A stretch of 64,000 nucleotides of DNA. Source: Davidsoniella eucalypti (taxonomy: Eukaryota > Ascomycota > Sordariomycetes > Microascales > Ceratocystidaceae). Below the pieces are notes generated by a model, which made no database searches, was not told where the DNA came from, and saw only the letters and a list, made by a program, of their open reading frames with translations. A program made the translations under genes and the position numbers. The stretch lies in NCBI GenBank assembly GCA_004009845.1, contig RMBW01000069.1, positions 103,501 through 167,500 on the forward strand, in the 5' to 3' direction. This document shows positions 49,200 through 60,794 of this stretch, in pieces; position 1 is the first letter of the stretch; the number at the start of each line of letters is the position of its first letter.

Positions 49200-50570
49200 C
49201 GCGTATATGTAATGAACTTGTGGTGTAAGTAATAATGAGCAACGACCTGAACTAGATGCGATGACAATATTGAAACGAATGAATGAATGAATGGACACCA
49301 CCAGGGCTTGAACGAATGGAATGTAGCTGGTGCAGGTTCTGGTAGTTGATTAAACTTCAAAAAAAAAAAAAAAAAAAAAGAAGATGATCTGGAATTGAGA
49401 TCGTATAGTGAATATGTTTCTAGCGCACGGGCTCAAGGATAGAAGTCGAGGTAGAGTTTTGAAACGTATGAAACTACAATATCGGCGAGGATTCAAATGC
49501 TGCACGATAGGCAAATCGAAGAGTAAAATTAGAAGCTCTGCGTTGATCCATCCTAGGATATAACCTTGAAGAAGGCAAGACGAAGTCTTTATAGCTGGGC
49601 ATTTTGCTAAGGACGTATAAATTTACATATCTAGAAATGCACAACTGTCGAGCGCATGTCGGCTAATACCATTGTAACAAGACCATGGTATTGAATTTAC
49701 GAGCTTTTTCTCCATCTTTGGTTCTGTTGGAGATTTGTCAATAAAAAATGAGCAGATGCCTGCCTACTCAATAATCGCCGAAAGTCAAAGCGTGGCTCGT
49801 GATAAATCATGGAAATGGAGATGCGATTTCCAGTTGAAGAAAATAAAACGCGACTATCAGTATGTAAAATCAGACTGCTAGTAGTAGCACAAATTATCAA
49901 TACTTACATATATAGTTAGGTGCTCTAGAACATCATATAGTGTAGATTAGAAATTTTGTTTGTTGCATAAGTATCATCCCATGAGGCGAGGTTGAGACGA
50001 AGGTTAAATTAGTGATAGTAGGGGATGTTAATGCGACGCAGGGATGAATGGGCGGATGAAGAACCACAAGGTTATTGTTCCGTTGGAGATCAGGCTTGCA
50101 GATCTGCTACTTACAATATCACGTATAGTTCCATGTATAGTTATAGTGAATAAATACGGTTATCCAGTCTCAGTTGGCTTATGATATTCGTATTTGCAGC
50201 GCAAAGGTAAGAACTCTTCAACTCCAGTCGGAACTTTGTTATGTAAAGTTATAAACGCTGCATCTCCATTGGTGCGCAACCTACAAGCGAAAATTATATT
50301 CCGTCCGTTCCAGAAATTTGATTTGATTATGTTTAACGTCTACCTAAATCACTAAGATCGTACGACGCCAGATTGGTTACTGGACAGATATTTTAATCAA
50401 AACATTTGGTACCCAATTACCCTTTTACATTCGTGACTCCACAGTTGATTTGCGCTACATGTTCATAGTCAAATTGGAGAGATATTAACGCAGAGACTTA
50501 TCGATCAGTTCCAAGACCAGGCGACTTTTCGGCTATCTGAGTATGTCTAGACAACACGATAGTAGAATTA
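49200..50570. other. intergenic with promoter of GH43 gene and dispersed repeat
   Basis: The right flank of the GH43 gene contains an A-run at about 49359-49379 and AT-rich DNA without a convincing gene. A second copy of a dispersed repeat lies at 50312-50395. Confidence 0.5.
50312..50395 (-). repeat. dispersed repeat, copy 2
   Basis: The reverse complement of this stretch matches 26007-26090, with the same core ttagtgatttaggtagacgt and the flanking tatctgtcc and ggcgtcgta segments. The two copies are 24 kb apart and inverted. No coding potential is seen. Confidence 0.7.
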
Positions 50571-50607
50571 AGCTTGAACATTCCTCGAGAGGGAAGGCTG
50601 GTAAGTG

Positions 50608-50632
50608 TATATAACCCTAACCCTATTAAACA
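50608..50632. repeat. short telomere-like motif (ccctaaccctatt)
   Basis: Two adjacent ccctaa-type units (taaccctaaccct) lie at the upstream edge of the LINE-derived DNA. This is far too short for a telomere and is probably chance or part of the insertion scar. Confidence 0.4.
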
Positions 50633-50689
50633 CGATTCACCAAAAAAAATCAGAAAACCACCACATTGCACAAAATGTGACATCGATTT

Positions 50690-51600
50690 ACAATCGATAT
50701 AGACGTAGTAGGAGATCTAAATGATCTAGTAATCCTCCCGCAATTGAAGCAACTCACGCAACACGGAATGAGCCACCTCTAGCACCTGGAAATCCGTAGA
50801 AAGAACCTGAACGCTTCACCCAAACACTGGAAAAAGTAACTGCAGAAGCCATCACTGATCAAATGAAGAACCTTAAGGCAGTTCAGGAGTTTACAAAGAG
50901 ACTAAACACAATATTTAAGGACATCAAGGAAAAGACCAAGAACCCTATAACCAAATCCCCACATCACATACATTTCTAAAGATTTCCAAGACATACCCCG
51001 TCGCAAAGCCCACGCAACAGTAAAGGAAGGCCAAGCCGACCTCAATAAGGACAAACAGCCTGAGAATACTGAGACGCATCAGAAGAACCCAGAGTCGCAT
51101 CACACGCCAGGACAGCCGCCGGCCGACAAGACCGACAAGACGTCACTAGAGAAGCCTAAAGACCGGGCAGGCATAGCTGCATCGGGATCGTCCCTCCGCA
51201 GAGGGCCCTGACGCCAGCCCTTCGTGCTCAAGATGGCACTCTGAAGAGTACACTAGAAGGGAAACCGGGAGTTCTTAGGAGGAAATATTTGACAGGAAAC
51301 GGCATGGAGGATAGCATGACTCGACCCGAAATCGACCATCAAGAAGGCAGCAAATGGGGACCCATCACGGAGGCAGAGGTTGAACAAGCCATATACGGAA
51401 ACTCCAAAACACTGCACCGGGCAAAGATGGGATATAGAACAAGCTACTCGAGTGGTGCTGGCCTGGCCTAGGACCTCACGTCACCTGACTGTTCAATAGA
51501 TGTCTAGAAACTGGCTATCACCCTAAACCCTTCAAGAAGGCTAAGATGGTAGTTCTCCGGAAACAAGGGAAACGACAAGCCTCGCTCGCTGAACCTTCCC
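50690..51600 (+). mobile_element. broken LINE fragment with ORF1-like and reverse-transcriptase-like pieces
   Basis: Degenerate plus-strand coding is visible. At about 50800-50940 a helical frame reads EKVTAEAITDQMKNLKAV, as in a gag/ORF1 coiled region. Near 51340-51420 WGPITEAEVEQAI, and at 51489-51575 LFNRCLETGYHPKPFKKAK and VVLRKQGKR, match the start of LINE reverse transcriptases (Tad/I-type pattern with GYHP and the vvLrK strand). Stops and frame changes break it. The catalytic YADD part is missing, so the element is dead and truncated. Confidence 0.55.
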
Positions 51601-52520
51601 TCCTACAACCCTCAGGGGGGGTACTTTTGAGTTCGAGTACGTCCCCCTCTGTCTAAAGACGAATTTCTTTCCTCTTCGTCGTGGGGTTTTAAGAGCGGTC
51701 AGCACATATTCCCAATGCTGTTGTGAATTTTTGCTTTGTTTTTCGACCTGTGTCGTTTTCGATGCAGCGAGTTGTGAAGCCTTGAGCCCGACTTCTTCCG
51801 GAGATCGCCGGTCTCCCGAGTCCATTACACTACTAGCTCAGGTAGACACACTCACACTCGATGGGCAGCCTCTTTGAAGGTCTCAGATACCCAGCCCCGT
51901 GGTGCGGGAATCTCGTCGCCGCCTCTACCATCGCACTCGACCTAATGACGCCAATTTTTTCTTTCTGTGGACACATAATCAGTTTCTTGGAGGCTCACCA
52001 GGTGTCACCTGACAGTGAGGATGGTAGCTTAGGGCTGGTTTGTGCGAGTCTAATTCTTGGGGAGGATGGCGTTTGGAGGACAGCTAGTGGTTGGAAGGGG
52101 ATGTTGAGGACTTCAAGAGGTTAGCTGAGGAGCCCTTTTGCCTTTCGCCAGCTAGAAGAGGAGGAAATTTTGGAAAAGTACACCAACAGCTATCGCCGAG
52201 AAAAAGGACAAAACGTAATCCGCCGGGGTCAAACCCCCATGCCGACAGCCGCCGGCCTTTTGGACCAGCTTTTCATATTCTTTGTTGTGCGGTAAAAACA
52301 ACAGGCAGCCAATCCTGGAACCTCGCAGGTGTACCCTCGGGCTGTGCTAGACAGAGAGCTCTCTTGGCCTCAGTGTTGGACCCTAAAAAGTCATATGAGA
52401 AGTTTGGTCTACGCACACCTGCATTTGCTGACCGCTCGGGAGTTGGTTGGAAGGTGACATCAACCTGCCGCTTCCGCCCGGAATATGCCGTCGTATTGCT
52501 GCGAAATAACAGTAGGTAGA
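51601..52520 (+). mobile_element. repeat-derived DNA ending in a LINE-type 3' tail
   Basis: The last 185 bp (52335-52520) share the tail of the fragment at 47735-47870 (agagagctctcttg, ggaccctaaaaagtca, ggaatatgccgt), with about 70 extra bases in the middle. The preceding DNA (51601-52330) is GC-richer than the flanks. It carries frames without a known domain on both strands, including a minus-strand frame at 51541-51825 beginning MDSGDRRSPEEVGLK. I take the whole as nested transposon remains, not a host gene. Confidence 0.45.
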
Positions 52521-53578
52521 CGTAAAAGAGAAAATTCAATCATGCTCTGTTGGAGACTACGAATTGTTGCGATGATCTTACCAATTCGTTAACTACTTAT
52601 ATATATATATATAGTTGTAGTGATTCTTTTTCTATGTGCGGCATAGTTATTCTTACATGTTGCATCGAGGAATGTTCGAAAGAGCTTAACCTAAGATATC
52701 TATCATATCCTAATAGAATACTAAAACATGGAGAAGACTGCCTCGTTATAGTTACACATTTTATACAAAGTAAACTAATTTTCTAACATGAGGGATCATG
52801 TTGTACATGTTACCAACCGGCATTACATTTCCCGATCTAGAAGCTCAGCAATTGTCTGACAAGAACAACAAAAATCGATGGAATACTCGCACGGTTGACT
52901 AGAATGCGCACCAAGCTCAAGCTATAGCGATACATATACATGTATATATATCTGTATCTGACTATGACAATGCCCTGACATGTGTCAAGAGCCTAATACG
53001 TGACAGGACCAGGAGCACTTCCTAGCAATTACATATGCCAGACACTAAATGTATAGCTATCGTGCGTGCCGAATAGTAGCCATATGACCCTCGTAAGAAC
53101 CGAACCACATCACATTGACTCTTCCATGTCCCGAAAGTCGGCGTTACATTGAAGAAAATCCCTGTAAGGCCTGTCCCTAAAAAAAATCGGGTATCAAACC
53201 GCGAGAAACATCATCCGTGCTGGTCACCATGTAGTGATAGAAAATCGAAATTATCATCGCAATGCTACCTATAATGAATGATAGATGAAGTATCAACTTC
53301 AAAAACCATATGCTAGCGGCGCTAGGCGTCGCCGATTTCAAGGCCTGAAATTGCATGGCGATATGATACCAAAACAGAACAGAGATAGATTTCTTGTAGA
53401 CGGCATGAATACAATATTCAACGAACATATATAAGACGACGTTCATCCCGCTGTGATACGATGTTTTATGCTTCTCTGTATCCGCATCTACATTCGGACC
53501 TGCATCATCATCCCTCAGCATTCGCATTAGCATCAGCAACAACTCCATCTTCATTCATTTGTTATAGCCGTATTCACC
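52521..53578. other. intergenic, upstream of subtilase-like gene
   Basis: AT-rich DNA with a TA run (52591-52606) and an ATATACATGTATAT palindrome near 52930. A minus-strand frame (53177-53554) shows two hydrophobic stretches but no family and is not called. The 3' part serves as the promoter of the gene at 53579. Confidence 0.5.
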
Positions 53579-56500
53579 ATGAAGTTTCAGATTGCATCTT
53601 ACCTTCTACTTGCCGGTAGTGTCACTCGTGCTGCTAGCGTCCACCGCCCCCGTTCGTTACAGCAGAAGAATCGTATCCAAACTCACGTTGATATCCTGGG
53701 TCGTGATACCGTCAACGCTATTACGCCCCAGGATACCGATACTGATGCCGAGGCCACGGGCACCCGCTTCATTGTCGAGTTTGTCGATGGAGTGGATGTT
53801 TCTAGCGAGGCTAATACACTCGCTTCGCAGGTTGGTGGCCGTATCGTGCTAACCTTTGATAGTGACGTGTTCAAGGGAGCATCCGTTGAGACGGACACCG
53901 GAACTCTGGAGTCTCTCAACTCATTCGATTCCGTTTCAAAGGCTTGGGTTTCCCAGAAAGTCCAGCTTGAATCGGTTGAGCATCATGACGTTTTTGCTTC
54001 TAGCCCTGACAATGGCCCCCAGAACCTCCGTGGCAGAGCTGTTGGTGGGTTACCTAAGTCCACCAAATGGTCTGTTCACGACATGACTGGTGTAGATAAG
54101 CTGCACGAGCAGGGAATCTTCGGCAAGGGTGTCAAGATCGCTGTTATAGGCAGCGGTGTCGACTACACCCATGAGGCTCTTGGAGGCTGCATCGGAAGTG
54201 GCTGCAAAGTTGCCTTTGGCTGCGATGTGAGCCTGAACAATGGTAGTAAGTGAACCAAGCAAGAAACATGTAGTTTATCTCTGAGTGATAACTGACCGTA
54301 CATCTCAATACAGACTGTGCCGCTGGGAAAAAGAACATGGCTACTGATGTCATGGACACTAACGGCCAGGGAACCCATGTCGCGGGTGTTATTGCCGGTG
54401 ATAGTACAACGTAAGAGCCCCCACCAAAACACGTTCACATATAACCGCCCATCTGCACAAAGCTAAAAGCTAACCGCATGATTAGAATTACTGGTGTTGC
54501 TCCCCAGGCAAACATCTACGCCTACAAGGTGCCCATGTCGAAAGGCGCGGCGACAGACGATTTTCTCCTGAAAGCGTTTACAAACGCCTACGACGCCGAT
54601 GTTGACATCATCACAGCCTGTATGGGCAGCGTTAACAGCTGGATTGATAGCCCACTAAACTTGGTGGCATCCCGCATCGCCTCCCACGATATCATTGTGA
54701 CAGCCGCCGCAGGTGACTATGGCGAGATCGGCGCCTTCATGGGCGGTAGTGGCGTATCCGCGGCACCCGAAGTTCTGTCTGTCGCTTCTGTTAATGCCAA
54801 TAAGGAGGCTTTGAAAAGCTTCAAGCTTACCTTGACCGATGCTTCGAAGGCTGTTACTACCTTGCAACTACCTTTCAAGGATACCGAAGGAAAGCCAAAC
54901 CTTTCTTTCACAGCGACAAATCTTGCCAATCTTGTCAACCGACCCGTTGTGCCGCTCTTCAAGTCACCAAGCTCCAACAGTCCGGCACTATTGGCAGATG
55001 CCTGCGATCCTCTTCCGGCTGACACTCCAGACCTCGGTGGCAAGGTCGTTTTGCTATCGATTGGCTCTGGATGTGAGCCGGGACTGATACAATGGAACCT
55101 CAACGCTTTCAATGGCGGAGATTCTATCGTCATCGATGACCCGGATACAGGAGCATACATTAGCCCTTTCTTGAGAGCCGAACCCGATAAAATTGTCGCC
55201 CAGATTGATTATGATGCTGGCGTAGACCTGGTCAATTTCTTCAAGGCTGGAGGCAGTGCAACTGCCGATTTCACTGCGAGCGAGAGGGACATCATTACTG
55301 TTTCCCGTGGAGACGGTGCTGTAGCCGCCTTGACTACCAGTATCGGCCCTTCCCACGACCTTAGCATCAAGCCTGATGTGGCAGCACCCGGCGAGGGAGT
55401 TCTTTCGTCCTACCTCGGAAACACCTACATGGTTATGGATGGCACGTCAATTGCCGCTGCGTACACTGCCGGTGTTGCTGCTCTTTACATTGGAAAGCAT
55501 GGCGGCCGTAGTGTCCATGGTAAGGGTTTTGCTAAAGATCTTTCCATGCGTATCATTTCCAGTGGACAAATGCCTCTTTGGAATACCGAGCGCCCGGGCA
55601 AGAGACGTGATCTCAAAGCTTCTGTAGCACAGCTAGGCTCGGGCCTCTTGAACGCAACCAAGGTTCTGGAATACTCTACTCAGCTAAGCTACGCCAAGTT
55701 TGCGTTGAATGATACCGCCAACTTTGTAGCATCTCAGTCTGTCTCTGTTACAAACAATGGCCGTAGCAGCGCAACTTACAGCTTGAGCTCTGAGTCGTAT
55801 GGAGGGTTCTACGCCATGCAGTTCGATACCGATTCTGAGGACAGTGAACACGCCATGGCCTGGTATGGCGACACCATAGGAAGAACTGTTCCCATGGAGG
55901 CGTCTGTGAGCTTGCCTAGAAGCTTCAAGTTGGCTCCTGGCGAATCGCGCAACCTTGCCGTTACCTTCAAAGCGCCCCAGGATGTTGATTCACGCCGCTT
56001 GCCCGTGTACAGTGGTGCAGTCATTCTCAAGTCGTCAGTTGGCGAAGAGCTTAGTGTGCCGTATCTTGGTGTAGCAGCTAGCTTACTGAAGCATACTCGG
56101 CCTGTGTATGCTCCCCTCGGAAGCATCTTTTCTATGATAAGCACGCCCTTGCCGAACGTTCTGATCCAAGAGCAGGGCAGCTACTCAATGGACACATCTG
56201 TTGATGCCAATGACTTCCCGAGACTAAACATGCGCTTTGATCATGCCAGTGCTGAACTCCGGTGGGATATCTTCGAGGCTGATTGGACCGAGTCTCAGTG
56301 GGTATACCCTCCTGTCATTAGCCAGAATGGATATGTTGGTAGTGCGACTTATTGGGATCATGCGGACTGCTACAACACACCTTTTGACCCATCTACCGAC
56401 GATGAGGGCGCCATCCACGCATTCCCCATGGTAAACATTCCCCGGAACTCCGAGGTAAACCCTTGCCTGCCTGTATGGTGGCTCGGCCAGATCACTACCA

Positions 56501-56640
56501 ATGGCAAGGGCACTGTAAAGATTTCCAGTGGAAAGTACTTCATCCGCATTGCAGCTCTTGCGCCATTTGGAAACAAGGAAAAGGCCGAGGACTGGGACAT
56601 ATATGTGGCTCGAGACTTCGAAGTCCTGCCATCTGCATAG
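53579..56640 (+). CDS. subtilase-fold secreted protein lacking catalytic Asp and His
   Basis: Exons 53579-54245, 54314-54410 and 54486-56640 join in frame to 972 residues. The order is signal peptide (about 1-19), propeptide-like region, S8 catalytic domain with a PA-type insert (about 415-470), and C-terminal beta-rich domain (Fn3-like). This matches large secreted fungal subtilisins of the minor extracellular protease type. The active site is altered. The Asp strand reads VIGSGVDY, with Gly191 in place of the catalytic Asp (normally VIDTGVDY). The His motif reads GQGTHVAG, with Gln241 in place of the catalytic His. The oxyanion position reads GDYG, with Asp332 instead of Asn. The nucleophile Ser576 in DGTSIAAAYTAG remains. 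The long intact frame and clean introns argue against simple decay. It is probably a pseudoprotease, perhaps a binding protein or inhibitor-like decoy; that role is inference. Confidence 0.9.
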
Positions 56641-57574
56641 ATGACATAGTGTTTCGAGAAGGGGGAGATTCTAACGCGGCCACCAACTCATGATGAACGC
56701 TTCAAAGATCTGTTAGTTTATGGGCGATATTTCACTGCCTTTGTATAAGATATAGACAACTGTTGATAGCGACATTAATGTAAGATTTTCTAGATTCCGT
56801 GCCAGCATGATGTATTTACAGATTAAACGTCTTGTTCAAGTCACATCAGGATGACCATCGACAATAAGTCATCAACATCATCCTAGTACTGTTTTCTCGG
56901 TCACTACAACAAGTCGATACATGGAGAATCAGCTATAGAACACAAAATATCATACTTATCGGGATCGCAAACTTGGTGTATTTTTGTTGGTCATGCTATG
57001 AATCAACAAGTAATTTTTTTTCCATCAAAGAATCAGGGATTGACGGGTATTTGGGTTGTTCTGAAATTAAGCCTATGCCCAGGGTACTTCAGATAGTTTG
57101 GGACTTTGTTCGGTTAGCCAGTTATTGGTTCTACATAGCTTTATTGGTATGAGATTTTTGTGGCTTAATGTTCGTTATCCCCCTTACCGTACTTGACATA
57201 AACCAGGCCAGCCTTGTCTACATATACATATGTATATGTAGATGTAAATCTAGCATCTTAGTTTCGCTTTAATAAAACGCTCGGATTATATTAGTACATG
57301 ACTATAGTCAACCAGTAATCACTAAAAAAAGAAACTAGATTACCCTGATGACATGCATTACCAGGGGGATATAACAACAATGAACTTACATGTGAGTTTG
57401 AGTTTTGGTTTGGTGGTCAAAGCTCCTAAACCTTCACATCTTTATTTCTAGAAGCTAGGGACGACAAGTACGACATAAAAAAAAGACTTGAGATGATTTT
57501 TGAGATCACTAAAGCGAATGCAACTATTCCATGAGTCATATATATTGAATGTCACATGACGGTAAAAGGGTAGA
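56641..57574. other. intergenic between convergent genes
   Basis: This 0.9-kb AT-rich interval contains a 26-bp palindrome at 57217-57242 and otherwise holds only the 3' flanks of the subtilase-like and carbonic anhydrase genes. Confidence 0.5.
57217..57242. repeat. perfect 26-bp palindrome
   Basis: The left arm TCTACATATACAT is followed directly by its reverse complement. It belongs to the same TACATGTA/ACATATGT-like class of intergenic palindromes seen at 25806 and 31393. Confidence 0.88.
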
Positions 57575-58417
57575 TTAAGCACAGAGGTTATAGATCTTTT
57601 GAATGTCCTTGAGAATCTGCTCGTGATCAAACTTTAAGTCGGTGATCAAGCCATCGTCCAGGCCAAATACCCAACCGTGAACGATCGGGAAGCCATTTTC
57701 GGCATAGGTTTCCTGCACAGAAGCCGCCTTGATAACATTTCGACATTGTTCGATGACGTTCAGTTCAACCAGACGATCATATCTCGCAGTCTCATCCTTG
57801 ATCTGGTCCAACTCGTGCTCATGTAGTCTATATACGTCGCGGATGTTGCGTAGCCATGGGTTCAGGATGCCGAGATTCTTAGGCGTCATGGCAGCCTTGA
57901 CGCCGCCGCAGCCATAGTGACCGCACACTACAATGTGCTTTACTTTCAAGTGCTTAACAGCGTACTCAAGAACGCTCATAGCATTGAGATCGGTGTTGTT
58001 GACCAAGTTGGCAATATTGCGGTGGATGAATGCCTCGCCGGGCTGAAGACCGGTAATCTGTTCAGCAGGAATGCGCGAATCGCTGCAGCTGATCCATAGA
58101 TACTCGGGGTTCTGGCCAGCAGAGAGTTTCGTGAAGAATTCAGGGTCAGCCTTGGCCTGAGAAGCTGCCCATTCTTTGTTGTGGTTGAAGATACGGTCGT
58201 GCGACGCCTTGAGATATTTAGAAAGCTCCTGGGTCGACATTTTGGCTGAAGAATCCGACGGCGGTGTTGAGGAAGAAGTGTTGCGATGAGAGGAACAGAA
58301 ACGAGTTGTAGTATAGTACGAGGACCGGCCAAGTATTAGTTTGTTGACGGTGGTTTTAGAACGAAGGAGTGATGAGCAAGAGGGAAAACGAGAAGTCAAA
58401 GGTGTAGAAAAGAACAT
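57575..58417 (-). CDS. beta-class carbonic anhydrase, probably mitochondrial
   Basis: Zinc enzyme that interconverts CO2 and bicarbonate, supplying bicarbonate for carboxylation and CO2 sensing in fungi. It is intronless with 280 residues. Zinc ligands are Cys111, His167 and Cys170, with the catalytic Asp113/Arg115 dyad in CSDSR and the HYGCGG motif. Residues 1-55 are rich in Ser, Thr and Arg with no acidic residue before Asp55, typical of a mitochondrial targeting peptide. An internal Met60 (MSTQELSKYL) starts at the point where homologues without a presequence begin, so two isoforms from two start codons are possible. Upstream DNA is AT-rich. Confidence 0.95.
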   Translation of the reverse strand: MFFSTPLTSRFPSCSSLLRSKTTVNKLILGRSSYYTTTRFCSSHRNTSSSTPPSDSSAKMSTQELSKYLKASHDRIFNHNKEWAASQAKADPEFFTKLSAGQNPEYLWISCSDSRIPAEQITGLQPGEAFIHRNIANLVNNTDLNAMSVLEYAVKHLKVKHIVVCGHYGCGGVKAAMTPKNLGILNPWLRNIRDVYRLHEHELDQIKDETARYDRLVELNVIEQCRNVIKAASVQETYAENGFPIVHGWVFGLDDGLITDLKFDHEQILKDIQKIYNLCA

Positions 58418-60794
58418 GCTTTTTGTATGCCAATTGAATCGATAATAATTGGCAGATGTCGTGATTATAAATAAATGGCGGGGCTTTAGTGGCGGCGTGC
58501 GTCAGTGGTTGAGCACCTATTATGTTTTGGAGTGCGTTTTTTTAGCGCTGTTGTTGTTGCTGAATTTCTTGTTATTTTTTTTGTGGTGGCCGTAGGAGCT
58601 GAGCTTGGCTGTGACGTGCTAGGTTGCAGATTTTGGCAGGGAATTGGCGGTGTTCGTGGAGTCTTAGTGTGTGGCTTTGGCGCATAAAATAGTCAGCAGT
58701 GATCGGCGATAAATCGAGCAGCTAAGCAGCTATGATTAGTGATGACACGGAGCTGTAAGGTTTTATGACGAACGTAGCATTGCGTTGGGAATTGGGACGG
58801 AAGGGCTGAAAATTTGGTGAAGTCCGGGAACATTCAGGATCTTACAGGCTTGAAAATGTTCCGTCAGAGTCACCTATCGTCATGCTTAGATAAGAGTGTG
58901 GGTAATCCAAGTCCATAATGGATCAGGGTTGCTATCATTAAATGGTCCTTTTTCCGTAGCTTGATGTGGATAAACGACCCGTAGCAAAGGACATACATAC
59001 ATACACACATAATAACAACCTTCCAACCCGCGGGAATCTTGTCAGAGGGACAGCGCCCTCCAAAGCCAACACGACTAACCAGCCTACACTGACAGCAATG
59101 CCGGTTTTTTGGTGGGTTTTGGGGGTTTTTTGTTAGTTTAACAGTCAGCATGTCCCCACCGGGATGGGAGAAAGTCGATCGACCTTAAGTCACGACCTAT
59201 CTGCATGACTATAAAAATACACAATACAATACAAAAGAGTACAAAAAACACATAATAAACTAAGCAATATTGTAGCAATGCTACAATTGTTTTAGCAGCC
59301 TTTATTCTAGAAACTTGTTTAAATCGCGTAAAGTAGATGGCATTTCATCATGCTCAAATAAGGATTAAATGGGAACAAAATTAGAAATTAGAGCTAGATT
59401 GAAGCTGTAAAAAATAGACCGGTCTAGACAAGTGGTTTCAAAGCGCCGCTTTTGTCTTATCTATAGCCTCTTTAGGTACTCAGAGTTACATTTGAAACAG
59501 TCCATCTCAAGCTAACATGTAACTATTCCACTCACATATGTCATGGTCTAGAACATTGCGGAATTTGACTTCCGATAGAGCATAGTGCGATAGCCTATAA
59601 AGATAGATACACGTGACTTCACATGATACTAGGGTTAGAGTCAAACAAAGCCAGCAAGGGTTAGAACTCACGATGCACACAACAACTAGGTGCAACCTTA
59701 ATCACCACACGCACAATTAATTAGGGCCAGCCTCGTGAGTAGACTACAGTATGAATAGGCACATCGTAGCATAGAAGTGAAAGATAGAGAACTTAAATAG
59801 GATAAGGAAACATAATAAACTCTTCACGAATAACCAAGCCCAAGTTGGCTACCCGTCCACGCTTCATGATAAGTAGTCTTAGGTAAAAGGTACAGGTAAA
59901 AGGAAAGGAAAAGACTTGTGAAAGCTTGAAAAATCATTTAAGAACGAAGATATGGAGCCGTCGAGGTAGCTACAACAATGATTACTGTTATGAGTAACTA
60001 TGAAATAAGAGATATAGTTAGTTGCTACGTTACTAGGATCTTTACCTATCACCTATAAAGCTCGAAAGTTTTATTTTCTCAACTACCCGGAAACTTATTG
60101 TTTACTTGCATTTATATGCCGTTTCGGGGAAGGTACGTAGCCATACTTTATTTGCGTTGTTATAGAAGCACTAGGCTATTGTATTTCTCGAAACACTGAC
60201 CGAATCATCAACCAAAACGAAACTCTGTACGACCAAAAGGCTAACTAGGAAGATATTATTGATAGTTTTGCATCTGCTGCCTAACAAGAAAGCCTAGATG
60301 ACAATGCTAGGCCTCGTACTGCTGCCAGCCGTATCTAGTATATCTAGTGAAATGATGATTCTGAGCAAGATAGAGCTATGAGCAATGATGTCGACATTTG
60401 TATATGGACATCGTTTTGAGAATCCTAACCGTAAACCGTGATATTGAAAGTAACTTTAGAAGACGTCTTGAAATATGAAGCGTCAGAAAGATCTAAGTGA
60501 AAGTAAAAAGTATAAATGATAATAATGAAAACACAAGTAAGGCAAAGGCACATGAGTTTCTAGGGGCGAATATGCTATGATCCCTATCCTATCGCCAAAA
60601 CTAAATAGATTTTATTCATTTAATCGTTAGAGAGAATAAATAGTTAACTCGAGAGCTTATTGCTATTAAATCACGATGTTGATAACATAGAGTTAGGAAA
60701 TAGAAACATTATTATAGCACTAATTTAAAGCATCCACTGCCTTTTCCAAAAGCCTGAATGTTCACTTCTAGAACCTATGGCTATTTAATTAGCT
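58418..60794. other. gene-free, increasingly AT-rich region
   Basis: The first 700 bp is the promoter side of the carbonic anhydrase gene, with T/G-rich tracts. From about 59.2 kb the sequence becomes AT-rich, and I see no fungal gene. A degenerate coding-like stretch near 60230-60560 is broken by many stops and matches nothing I recognise. The boundary of the foreign-looking island probably lies in this interval. Confidence 0.45.

Noticed and set aside
50608..50632. ccctaa units as an interstitial telomere
   Set aside because: Only two units are present, too few to distinguish from chance. Kept as a low-confidence repeat only.
53177..53554. 125-codon minus-strand frame with hydrophobic stretches
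   Set aside because: Overlaps the promoter of the subtilase-like gene, begins in low-complexity Met/Leu text, and has no family.
60230..60560. Degenerate coding-like stretch at the edge of the AT-rich island
   Set aside because: Many stops in every frame and no motif I could name, so it is described only as part of the gene-free region.
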